From the NCBI GenBank assembly GCA_963757265.1, contig CAVWRA010000006.1, positions 62,001-126,000 of the forward strand: 64,000 nucleotides of DNA. The letters run 5' to 3'. This document shows, in pieces, positions 54,520 through 62,563 of the stretch. The DNA is from CAIVVT01 sp963757265 (GTDB lineage: Bacteria; Acidobacteriota; Terriglobia; Bryobacterales; Bryobacteraceae). Below the pieces are notes generated by a model. It made no database searches and was not told the origin of the DNA. It was given only the letters and a program-made list of their open reading frames with translations. Every line of letters begins with the position of its first letter. The stretch's first letter is position 1. The position numbers were made by a program, and so were the translations under genes.

Positions 54520-55539
54520 CTATTGCGCCGCGTTGAGCGTCTTGGCGGCCTGGACGTATTTGGCCGCCTGCGGATTGTTTCCGTTCCATTCCACTGCCCT
54601 GTCGGAGCTCGCCAGACGGCTCAGCGCCACCGCGACGGTGCGCGTCACGGCGGCCATGTTGTCGTAGTCGAGCTTTTCCCAATGGTCGCCCGGCTGGTGA
54701 TAGTCGGGGAAGATGAACGCCGCGACCAGCGTGTGCGCGGGCACGCCCGCGTCGGCCAGCGCCTGGTTGTCACTGCGCGCGAAATACGGGTCGGAGTTCT
54801 GGGCGTGCTTGTACACGGTGACGCCGGTCTCCTGGCCGGCGGCCTTGAGCCAATCGGTGAGATCGGAGTAATCGAATCCGGTCACGGAGAGCCGCCGCAC
54901 GCTCGGCCCCTCCAGGTCGTCGGTGCGGCCCATGTGCTCCAGATTCAGGTCGGCCTCCGTCCGCGCCAGCGGCACCAGCGGATGCGCGGCGTAGTAGCGC
55001 GAGCCGACCAGCCCCTTCTCCTCGCCGAAGTAGGCGATGAACAACAGGCTGCGCCGGGGCCGCTCACTGAGGCGGGCGAAGGCTTCGGCCAGCGCCAGCA
55101 TCGACGAGGTCCCGCTGGCGTCATCGTTGGCGCCGTTGTAGATGCGCTCAGCAGGTCCCGTGCCCTGGGCTCCGATGTGGTCGTAATGCGCGCTGACCAT
55201 CAGGAAGGTGCGCTTCAACTTGCGGTCCGAACCGGGCAGAATCGCGGCCACGTTGCGCACCTTGGCGCCTTTGTAAGAAGCGGTCTGGAAGTAGCCGTTG
55301 TCGCCCGCCGGCTCGAGGCCAGCGCGCCGGAATTCCGAGGCGATGTATTCAGCGGCGACATCCAGCCCTCGCGACGGGGTGTCGCGCCCTTCCAGCGGAT
55401 CGGAGGCCAGGAAAGAGACGTGCGCCTTCAGCTCCGCGGGAGTGATGAAATCGACGAGTTGCTGCTCGCTGGGGCTGAGCGCGGCCTGCAGTAGGAAGGA
55501 GGCGCACAGCGCCGCGGACAGGGGGCGGAAAACTCGCAT
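54520..55539 (-). CDS. secreted M28-family metallopeptidase
   Basis: The 339-residue protein (signal peptide residues 1-23) has the two-zinc aminopeptidase fold. Metal ligands are in SAHYDHIG (His, Asp), NGANDDASGTS (Asp), AYFGEEKGLVGS (Glu pair, catalytic base and ligand) and the closing FPDYHQPGDHWEKLDY (His). It would release N-terminal amino acids from peptides in the periplasm or outside. The ATG at 55539 has GAGG nine bases upstream and was preferred over ATG 55554. Its stop is nine bases from the DUF2252 stop, in convergent order. Confidence 0.92.
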   Translation of the reverse strand: MRVFRPLSAALCASFLLQAALSPSEQQLVDFITPAELKAHVSFLASDPLEGRDTPSRGLDVAAEYIASEFRRAGLEPAGDNGYFQTASYKGAKVRNVAAILPGSDRKLKRTFLMVSAHYDHIGAQGTGPAERIYNGANDDASGTSSMLALAEAFARLSERPRRSLLFIAYFGEEKGLVGSRYYAAHPLVPLARTEADLNLEHMGRTDDLEGPSVRRLSVTGFDYSDLTDWLKAAGQETGVTVYKHAQNSDPYFARSDNQALADAGVPAHTLVAAFIFPDYHQPGDHWEKLDYDNMAAVTRTVAVALSRLASSDRAVEWNGNNPQAAKYVQAAKTLNAAQ

Positions 55540-55657
55540 GGAGGGAAACCTCATCGTAGCATCGGCGGCACGGCGGACCGCATTGCGCCCGGCGGCGCGA
55601 TGCGAGGTCCGCTGCGTCTCAGTCGCGGCGCGCCGCGGCGTTGCGGGCGCAGTGAAG

Positions 55658-56884
55658 TCAGAGGCGCGTGATGCGGCGGATGGCCTTTGGATGCTCCCAA
55701 GCCTCGCGCCTGATACGCATGCCAAAGCCCGGCAAATCAGGCGCGGAGACGCAGCCCGCCGAGGGCTTCAAGGGATTCTCCAGCATGTTCGGCCAATCGG
55801 ACTCGTAGAAGCGCTGGCAGCTCTCCTGAATCCACAGGTTGGGCATGGCGGTGGAAAGGTGGGTTGACGCGTAAAACAGCAGCGGCCCGCCGGCGGTGTG
55901 CGGCGCGAAGGGCAGTTGATAGGCATCGGCGAGCGTGGTGATCTTGCGCGCCTCGGTAAGGCCGCCGCACCAGCAGACGTCGAACATGACGAAGCGCGCG
56001 CAGCGCGACTGCAGCATCGACTCGAATTGCAGCTTGCCCGCGATGCGTTCACTAAGGGTCAATGCGAGCGGCGTGGAGCGCGCCAGTTCCGCATACTGCG
56101 CGTAGTTGCCGGGCATGAGCATGTCCTCGAGCCACATCGGCTTGTAGGGCTCCAGCGCCTGCGCGATGCGAATGGCCGAAGTCAGGTTCCACATGGAGTG
56201 GAACTCCATCAGGATCTCGATCGACATCCCGAAGCGATCGCGCAGAAGGCGCACGGGCCGCAGCGCCGCCTCGATCTGCGGAGGAGTGATGAATTGGCGC
56301 TGGTTGACCCTGGCCGCGCCGTCGAAGGGCCAGATCTTGATGGCGCGAATGTCATAGCGGTCGATCAGCTCCTGCATGATGCGGTCGGGTTCGGTGAGGA
56401 AGTCGTAGCGGTGCGGGAAACAGGTGTTGTAGAGCCGGACGCGCGGGTTCGAGCGGCCGCCGATCAAGCGATAGACAGGCGTCTGCAGGGCGTTGCCCAG
56501 CAAGTCCCACAACGCCAGGTCCACGGCGCTCAGGGCGCGGATCTCGGCGCCGCCGGCGATCTGAAAATCAATGGTCTGGTACAGGTCGTTCCAGATGCGT
56601 TCGATGTCGCCGGGGTCATGGCCCAGGAGCAGCGGCGCGAGGTGCGAGTGCAGCATCTCGGCCTCGGCGGCATTGCGCGGATAGGTCTCGCCGAGACCCG
56701 TCACGCCGGCATCGGTGTGGAGCTTCAACCAGGTCCAGTGGGGCCAGAAGGGAGCGTCGTCGCGCGAATGCCAATATACCGTTTCCAGCGCCGTGATGCG
56801 CATCGCCGGCGCGCCGGCCCAAGCCTTCCTGAGAGCGACGAGTGGAGCCGCGAGCAGCGGCAGGAATGTGCGGCGGGAGTGCAT
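55658..56884 (-). CDS. enolase-superfamily (mandelate racemase/muconate lactonising) enzyme, Tat-like signal
   Basis: The 408-residue protein starts MHSRRTFLPLLAAPLVALRK, a twin-arginine-like signal, so it may be exported. Metal and catalytic residues of the MR/MLE group appear in IKIWPFDG (Lys), ILMEFHSMW (metal Glu), WLEDML (metal Glu/Asp), LTLSERIAG (Ser-Glu) and PHTAGGPL (His). Such enzymes abstract an alpha-proton from acid sugars. Exact substrate unknown. It sits in the minus-strand row between hpnD and the M28 peptidase, with 46 bases to hpnD. Confidence 0.9.
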   Translation of the reverse strand: MHSRRTFLPLLAAPLVALRKAWAGAPAMRITALETVYWHSRDDAPFWPHWTWLKLHTDAGVTGLGETYPRNAAEAEMLHSHLAPLLLGHDPGDIERIWNDLYQTIDFQIAGGAEIRALSAVDLALWDLLGNALQTPVYRLIGGRSNPRVRLYNTCFPHRYDFLTEPDRIMQELIDRYDIRAIKIWPFDGAARVNQRQFITPPQIEAALRPVRLLRDRFGMSIEILMEFHSMWNLTSAIRIAQALEPYKPMWLEDMLMPGNYAQYAELARSTPLALTLSERIAGKLQFESMLQSRCARFVMFDVCWCGGLTEARKITTLADAYQLPFAPHTAGGPLLFYASTHLSTAMPNLWIQESCQRFYESDWPNMLENPLKPSAGCVSAPDLPGFGMRIRREAWEHPKAIRRITRL

Positions 56885-56930
56885 GGCGGCATTTTACGCC
56901 TCGCCCGGCCTGCGCGCTACAACAGGCAAA

Positions 56931-57770
56931 TCAACAAAGACCAGACCAGGCGCGCACCACGATCGCGATCTTCTCGCGCGCCGGCAGGCTCACACGCCGT
57001 TCGAGGACCGGATAGCCCTGCGCCGCGATGCGTTCGAGGAGGCGGCGGTAGATCTCCATGAGCGCCCACAGGGCGGGGCGCGAGTCGCGCTGGACCAGTT
57101 CAAGCAACGGCCGCGAGGCGTTGTAGTACTCGCGCGCGCGCCCGAGTTCGAACTCGAGCAGAGCGCGCAGCGGCGCGCTGAGTCGCGGCTGGTTCATTGC
57201 CCCGGCGCGCACGCCGAAGCGCTCGAAGTCCTCGGCCGGCAGATACACGCGTCCGGCCGCGGCGTCCTCGCGCACGTCGCGCAGGATATTGGTCAACTGA
57301 AAGGCAATTCCGCACTTCTCCGCCAGTTCGAGGGCGCGCGGATCTTCGAACCCGAAGATGTGAATAATCGTCAGGCCAACCACGGAGGCGACGCGGTAGC
57401 AGTAAGTGTAGAGATCGTCGAACGTGGAGATGGTGCGCGGCTCGAAGTCGCTCGCCACGCCGTCGATCATGGCCTGGAAGTAGGTCTCGGGGATGCGGTA
57501 GCGGCGCACCGTGTCGATGAACGCGGGCCAGACGGGATGGTCCGGCGCATTGCCCGCGAGCGCGGCTGCAAGATCAGCGCGCCACAGTTCTACCTTCTCC
57601 AGCGAGGCGTCGGGTCCGTCGCTGCGGTCGTCGCATTCGCGCATGAAAGCATAAACGGCGCACATGGCGCGGCGTTTGGGCGGACTCAGCAGCAGGAAGG
57701 AGTAATAGAAGTTTCGGGCGCGGCCGCGGGCCACCTGTTCGCAGTGAGCGTAAGAACTTTCCAGCGTCAT
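56931..57770 (-). CDS. hpnD: presqualene diphosphate synthase HpnD
   Basis: HpnD condenses two farnesyl diphosphates to presqualene diphosphate. The 279-residue protein has the two Asp-rich motifs of the squalene/phytoene synthase fold (MRECDDRSDG near residue 42, NILRDVREDAAAGRVYLP near 160) and the YTYCYRVASVVGL helix. Its ATG overlaps the hpnC stop (ATGA), fixing the start and showing coupling. A longer frame through the N-terminus is the out-of-frame image of hpnC. Confidence 0.95.
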   Translation of the reverse strand: MTLESSYAHCEQVARGRARNFYYSFLLLSPPKRRAMCAVYAFMRECDDRSDGPDASLEKVELWRADLAAALAGNAPDHPVWPAFIDTVRRYRIPETYFQAMIDGVASDFEPRTISTFDDLYTYCYRVASVVGLTIIHIFGFEDPRALELAEKCGIAFQLTNILRDVREDAAAGRVYLPAEDFERFGVRAGAMNQPRLSAPLRALLEFELGRAREYYNASRPLLELVQRDSRPALWALMEIYRRLLERIAAQGYPVLERRVSLPAREKIAIVVRAWSGLC

Positions 57771-58714
57771 AACGTCCGCATGAGCGCCACGCGCCACAGC
57801 GAGCCGAGCAACAACAGCACGCGGTCGCGGCGCGAGATGGCGGGACGGCGGCGCAGCACGTCGTAGTCCTGTGCGCGGATCTTCTGGAGGACACGCAGGC
57901 CGCCGCGGTGGAACAAGTCGATGTCCAGCGCCAGCCGCCGGTCCAATGTCCGCACCAGCGGCAGGCCCTGCTCGAAGAGCTGTTGCGCGCGCTCCACGGC
58001 GTCGCGCATGACGGCGCGAAAAGCCGATGTGCATTGCAGCGCGTGCAGCTCCTCGACCGTGTAGCCGTGCAGCTCGAACAAGTGCAGCGGCAGGTAAATC
58101 CGGCCCTTGGCGAGATCCACCGTCACGTCCTGCCAGAAATTCGCCAATTGCAGCGCCGTGCAGGTGGCGTCGGAGAGGCGGAAGCGTTCCTGGTCGCGAT
58201 AGCCGCACAGCATCAGCACCAGCCGCCCGACGGGATTGGCCGAATTCACGCAGTAGCCGTCCAGCTCCTCCCAATTGCGGTAGCGCGTGACGGTCTGGTC
58301 CTGGACGAAGGCCGTGATCAGGTTGTCGAAATGCGCCTGCGGCAACTCGTGCCGCGTTGCGGTTTGACGCAGGGCGACGAAGACGGGATGCGTCGCCGGC
58401 CGCCCGGCGTACATGGAGTGCAGCTCTCCGCGCCACCACTCGAGCAGCCGCAGGCTCTCCGCTGGAGCGCCGATTTCGTCGCCTAAATCGTCGGCCCAAC
58501 GGCAGAAGGCGTAGACGTTGTAAAAATCCTGGTGCAGGCGCGCCGGGAGAAACGCGCTGACCACGTGAAAATTCTCGTAGTGGCGCCGGGCCAGCCAGCG
58601 CGTATAGGCCAGCGACGGAGCGAGGCTCCAGCTCTGGCGCATGGCCTCGGCGGAGGCGATGAATTGTTTGGGCTGGACGAAGACGGTCTGCGGGGGCGCC
58701 AGGGGGAAGGACAC
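57767..58714 (-). CDS. hpnC: hydroxysqualene synthase HpnC
   Basis: HpnC converts presqualene diphosphate to hydroxysqualene. The 315-residue protein has CRWADDLGDE and QLANFWQDVTVDLAKGRIYLP, the first and second Asp-rich motifs. The start is GTG at 58714, one base from the stop of the upstream dehydrogenase, so these genes form one operon. The product feeds hpnE. Confidence 0.94.
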   Translation of the reverse strand: MSFPLAPPQTVFVQPKQFIASAEAMRQSWSLAPSLAYTRWLARRHYENFHVVSAFLPARLHQDFYNVYAFCRWADDLGDEIGAPAESLRLLEWWRGELHSMYAGRPATHPVFVALRQTATRHELPQAHFDNLITAFVQDQTVTRYRNWEELDGYCVNSANPVGRLVLMLCGYRDQERFRLSDATCTALQLANFWQDVTVDLAKGRIYLPLHLFELHGYTVEELHALQCTSAFRAVMRDAVERAQQLFEQGLPLVRTLDRRLALDIDLFHRGGLRVLQKIRAQDYDVLRRRPAISRRDRVLLLLGSLWRVALMRTL

Positions 58715-58715
58715 G

Positions 58716-59756
58716 TCAGGGAATGATGGCCGTCTTCATGTGCCCGTTGTGGGCCATCAGGTGGCGCAGCACGCTGTTCAGGCTGGTGAGCGGCTCCTCC
58801 TGCTTCACGAAGTCCTTGGCCGAGATCTCACCCCGGGAGACGATGTCCAGGGCCTTGCGAATGATCGCGGGGGTGTGGTGGAAACTGGCGATGCAACGCA
58901 GTTCGCTGTAATGGAGCAGGCCGGTGTCGAGGGAAACGCGCGTATCGGCCGGGCAGCCGCCGAAGAAATTAACCGTGCCGCCGCGGCGCAGCAACTGCAC
59001 GGCGAGCTCCCAGGTCTCGGGTTTGCCGACGGCTTCGATCACCACGTCGGCGCCATAGCCGTCCGTCAATTGCCTGACCCGGCTCACCGGATCGTGGCCC
59101 GGACCGTTCAGCACGCAATCGTTGGCTCCCATGCGCGCGGCCATTTCCAGCCGTTCCACGCGCCGCGCCAGGGCGATCACGCGCGCGCCGTAAACCCGCG
59201 CCAGCCGCGTGAACATCATGCCGATTGGACCCTGGCCGATCACCACGACGTTGTCGCCGGCGCGCACGCCGGTATCGTCCAGGCCTTTCACCACGCACGC
59301 CAGCGGCTCGATGAGCGCAGCGTCCTTGTATTGCAGATGGTCGGGAATGGGGTACAGGTTGTGGCGCACGATGCGGCCCGGGATGCGGATGTACTCGGCG
59401 TAAGCCCCGTTGTTGAACAGCAGGTCCTCGCACAGGCTCTGCGCGTCCCGTTCGCAGAAAAAGCATTCCATACAGGGCGCCGAATTGGCCGCTACAACGC
59501 GCTGGCCGACCCGGAAACCTTCGACCTGGCTGCCCACTCCGACGATGTCCCCGGCGAGTTCGTGCCCGAACAGCGCCGGCGGGACAATCATTTTGGCGTG
59601 ATACCCGCGCCGGAAGACCTTCAGATCCGTCCCGCAGGTCAGTGCGGCCCGAACACGGACCAGCACGTCCTGGGAGCCGATCTCAGGAACGCGGACGTGT
59701 TCCACACGGACATCTTCACGACCGTAAAGAACTGCGGCCAGCATATTCTGGTTCAC
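58716..59756 (-). CDS. zinc-dependent dehydrogenase in the hopanoid operon (1)
   Basis: A 346-residue MDR-superfamily dehydrogenase. Catalytic zinc: CGTDLK and GHELAG; structural zinc: CMECFFCERDAQSLC. The NAD(P) site is VVVIGQGPIGMMFTRLA. The sequence resembles sorbitol/threonine dehydrogenases. The GTG start overlaps the previous stop (GTGA), so it is coupled to dehydrogenase 2. Neither is part of the known hopanoid core, so their role in hopanoid modification is inferred from position. Confidence 0.88.
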   Translation of the reverse strand: MNQNMLAAVLYGREDVRVEHVRVPEIGSQDVLVRVRAALTCGTDLKVFRRGYHAKMIVPPALFGHELAGDIVGVGSQVEGFRVGQRVVAANSAPCMECFFCERDAQSLCEDLLFNNGAYAEYIRIPGRIVRHNLYPIPDHLQYKDAALIEPLACVVKGLDDTGVRAGDNVVVIGQGPIGMMFTRLARVYGARVIALARRVERLEMAARMGANDCVLNGPGHDPVSRVRQLTDGYGADVVIEAVGKPETWELAVQLLRRGGTVNFFGGCPADTRVSLDTGLLHYSELRCIASFHHTPAIIRKALDIVSRGEISAKDFVKQEEPLTSLNSVLRHLMAHNGHMKTAIIP

Positions 59757-60811
59757 GCGCTCAACCTCTGCGGTAGAACCACTATTTTCAAGGATCTGCC
59801 GGCCGGATGCAACGCCATACCTATCCCTTGATCGATTTCGTTGAGCGGAAGTCTGTGCGATACAAGAAGATCCACGGGAAGTTCGCCGCTAAAGACGAGC
59901 CTCGCCGTCTCCGGCTGCAAATCGATTGAGGCGCTGTAAACGCCCATCAATGTGCGTTCCAGTTTGCAGATGCCGGCGCCGGAAAGTTCCACGCGTTCGG
60001 TATCCGAAGTCTGGGCGAACAGCAGGATGCGGCTGCCCGGCCGCGAGGCGGCCATCGCCTGCTCGACGATGCCGGGGACCGAGGCGGCGACGAAGACCTG
60101 ATCCGCGCCGCGCCCGGCGGTCATTTTCTTGAGGAGCGCCGGCACGTCCGTTGTGCGCGGGTCCACGGCCTCGCGTGCGCCGAAGCGGCGGGCCAGCGCC
60201 AGGCGTTCAGGAATCGTGTCGGTGGCCACGATCGTGGCGCCGGTGCGCGCCACCAACATCGTGAAAATCAGCCCGATCGGCCCCTGTCCCTGGATCAGCA
60301 CCACGTCACCGGGCTGGGGATCCATCGCCGCGGCTGCTTTGTGACAAGTGTTGACCGGTTCGACGAAGCTGGCCGCCTCGAAGCTGACACCTTCCGGAAT
60401 CCGCTCCACGCCATCGCGCACGATCCAGTCCATCACGCGGATGTATTGCGCGAAGCCGCCTCCGGCCGGCTCGAAGCCCGCCGTGACGCCCACCCGCTTG
60501 TAGCCCTCGCATTGGGCGTAGAGCTTGCGGTCGCAATAGAAGCAGTTCCGGCAGGGGATGTGATGGAACGCTACCACGCGATCGCCGGGCTGGAACTTCG
60601 TAACCCCCGCGCCGGCCCCCACTACCACGCCCGCCGTCTCATGACCGTAGATCCGCGGCGGCGGCAACAGATCGTGTTCGACCTTCTTGAGATCGGTGTG
60701 GCAGATGCCACAACATTCCACGCGCACCAGCAGCTCCCCGGCTCCGATTTCGGGCACCGGCACGGTCTGAATCTCGATGCGTCCGTGACCCACGTACACC
60801 GCGGCCCGCAT
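59753..60811 (-). CDS. zinc-dependent dehydrogenase in the hopanoid operon (2)
   Basis: A 352-residue MDR alcohol dehydrogenase. Catalytic zinc: CGICHTDLK and GHETAG; structural zinc: CRNCFYCDRKLYAQC; cofactor site VVLIQGQGPIGLIFTML. The two adjacent dehydrogenases share organisation but not close sequence, so they may act on different substrates. The ATG is chosen because it opens the family's N-terminus; a longer frame to 60973 has no family similarity. It starts ten bases after hpnG. Confidence 0.88.
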   Translation of the reverse strand: MRAAVYVGHGRIEIQTVPVPEIGAGELLVRVECCGICHTDLKKVEHDLLPPPRIYGHETAGVVVGAGAGVTKFQPGDRVVAFHHIPCRNCFYCDRKLYAQCEGYKRVGVTAGFEPAGGGFAQYIRVMDWIVRDGVERIPEGVSFEAASFVEPVNTCHKAAAAMDPQPGDVVLIQGQGPIGLIFTMLVARTGATIVATDTIPERLALARRFGAREAVDPRTTDVPALLKKMTAGRGADQVFVAASVPGIVEQAMAASRPGSRILLFAQTSDTERVELSGAGICKLERTLMGVYSASIDLQPETARLVFSGELPVDLLVSHRLPLNEIDQGIGMALHPAGRSLKIVVLPQRLSA

Positions 60812-60821
60812 CTGTTTCTGC

Positions 60822-61538
60822 TCAGGCAAATCGAGCGTGGACAAGAGACTCCCCCAATCGTTCGATGGATCTGCGGCATTGACGGTCGAAGCGCACGAGA
60901 GCGGGCACGAGCCACGGCCGCAGCGCGCAGGCCGCGCCGATCCGGACCCGGGAAAACCGTCCCTCGGCATCACGAAAACGGTTGAAATTCAAGGGCAATT
61001 CCTCGTCCGCGCCATCGCTGACCGCCTTCAGGCAATAAAACGGCACCCCCCTTTGTCGTGCGCGTTCGGCCACTTGCGCCGCTTCCATTTCGATGATCGC
61101 CGCCGTGCTTTCGGCTCCCAGCCGGCGCTTTTCCCCGGCCGAAACCGCCACCCGGTCCAAAGACAGCGCACGGACCGCCGGCCCGGCGGCGTCAACCGTG
61201 CCGCCCGGCCAGCGCCGGCCCTGGCCATCGACCACTTCCCCGGCCTGGACCACGGCTCCCGGCTCCAGAGCTTTATCGAGAGAGCCGCACAGCCCCACGC
61301 TGACCACGCACCCGGCGTGCGCCCTGGTGAGCGCCTCCTCCGCTGCCAGGCCCGCCAGGCGCCCGGGGCCATTGGCGGCCAGCAGCCACTGCGAGGCGCC
61401 CACTTCAGCCAGCCAGGCCTGCCCGACTGTCCAGCCCGCCAACGCCGTGGCCGCCCGGGCGCGCCGCAGCAGCCCGGCAAACTCCCGCGCCTCGGCCGCC
61501 ACCAGCACCACGTCCACCGCCAGCTCAGCAGTAGCCAT
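60822..61538 (-). CDS. hpnG: hopanoid-associated phosphorylase/nucleosidase HpnG
   Basis: HpnG removes adenine from adenosylhopane in making bacteriohopanetetrol-type side chains. The 238-residue product has the purine-nucleoside-phosphorylase fold: VVSVGLCGSLDKALEPGAVVQA, EMEAAQVAERARQRGVPFYC and SDGADEELPLNF. The ATG (61538) overlaps the end of hpnA by 14 bases. hpnH, its usual partner that makes adenosylhopane, is not in the window. The assignment is by sequence and by position inside the hopanoid cluster. Confidence 0.85.
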   Translation of the reverse strand: MATAELAVDVVLVAAEAREFAGLLRRARAATALAGWTVGQAWLAEVGASQWLLAANGPGRLAGLAAEEALTRAHAGCVVSVGLCGSLDKALEPGAVVQAGEVVDGQGRRWPGGTVDAAGPAVRALSLDRVAVSAGEKRRLGAESTAAIIEMEAAQVAERARQRGVPFYCLKAVSDGADEELPLNFNRFRDAEGRFSRVRIGAACALRPWLVPALVRFDRQCRRSIERLGESLVHARFA

Positions 61539-62499
61539 GGCTCTGAAACCACTCCACGGCTTTCCGCAGCGCCACATCGGCGGGCGAGGGATGGAAACCG
61601 AGTTCGTGTTCCGCCTTGGCGTGCGTAACCCACATCTTCTTGCGAGCCATCTGCACCGCCGCCAGCGGCACCCGCGGCTGCTTGCCGGTCAGTCCGGCCA
61701 GGCCCGTCGAGACCACGCCGGCCAGCCACGCCAGGCCCCACGGAATCTGCGTTGTCGGCGCCGGCCGCCCGCTGATCCGGAAGAGCTTCTCGAAGATCTC
61801 GCGGAGCGTCAAGTTCTCGCTGCCCAGAATGTAGCGTTCGCCAGGGCGCCCGTGCTCGCACGCCAGCCAGTGGCCTTCGGCGGTCTCCCGCGCGTCGACG
61901 ATGTTCAGGCCCGTGTCGAGGTAGGCCGGCATTCCCCCGCGCAGAAAATCGACGATCGTCTGGCCGGTCGGCGTCGGTTTCACGTCGTGTTCCCCTACTG
62001 GCGCAGTGGGGTTGACGATCACCACCGGCAACCCTTTGCGAGCATACTCCAGTGCCACCTGTTCCGCCTGGAACTTCGACCGTTTGTACGGACCGGCCAT
62101 GTCGGACAGCGTTACGGCGGTCGTTTCGTCCCCCAAGCCGCCTTTGACGAACCCGATGCAGCCCACGGTGCTGGTGTAGACGATGCGCTCGACGCCCTGG
62201 CGTGACGCGGCCTCCAAGATGTTGCGCGTGCCATCCACGTTGGAGCGGAACATTTCGCGAGAGTCGCGCACCCACAGCCGGTAGTCCGCAGCCACATGAA
62301 ACACCAGCCCGCAGCCGGCCACGGCGCGCCGGACTGACTCGGCATCGCGCAGGTCGCCCGGGACGAGCTCGGCGTCCAGAGCGAGCGCCGCTTCCGGACG
62401 CCGCACCAGCGCCCGCACGGCGATCCCACGCCGGCGCAGCACCTGCACGACGTGCCAGCCCAGAAATCCCGTGGCGCCCGTGACGAGAGCCGGTTTCAT
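61525..62499 (-). CDS. hpnA: hopanoid-associated sugar epimerase HpnA
   Basis: A 324-residue NAD(P)-dependent short-chain-type reductase of the dihydroflavonol reductase/epimerase family found in hopanoid clusters. It has TGATGFLGWHVV (residues 7-18), YTSTVGCIGF, and the YKRSKFQAE catalytic motif. A GGAGG ribosome site lies five bases before the ATG and settles the start. Its exact substrate is not known. It follows shc by 64 bases. Confidence 0.92.
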   Translation of the reverse strand: MKPALVTGATGFLGWHVVQVLRRRGIAVRALVRRPEAALALDAELVPGDLRDAESVRRAVAGCGLVFHVAADYRLWVRDSREMFRSNVDGTRNILEAASRQGVERIVYTSTVGCIGFVKGGLGDETTAVTLSDMAGPYKRSKFQAEQVALEYARKGLPVVIVNPTAPVGEHDVKPTPTGQTIVDFLRGGMPAYLDTGLNIVDARETAEGHWLACEHGRPGERYILGSENLTLREIFEKLFRISGRPAPTTQIPWGLAWLAGVVSTGLAGLTGKQPRVPLAAVQMARKKMWVTHAKAEHELGFHPSPADVALRKAVEWFQSHGYC

Positions 62500-62563
62500 T
62501 GCAACCTCCAACGCCAACGGGCTGAGGGCTCGGCCGGGTCGCGCCGCCCAGCCATCCGCGGCT

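Noticed and set aside
56931..58499. 522-residue protein covering hpnD with an N-terminal extension
   Set aside because: The extension is the out-of-frame image of hpnC. The ATG at 57770 overlapping the hpnC stop gives the standard HpnD length.
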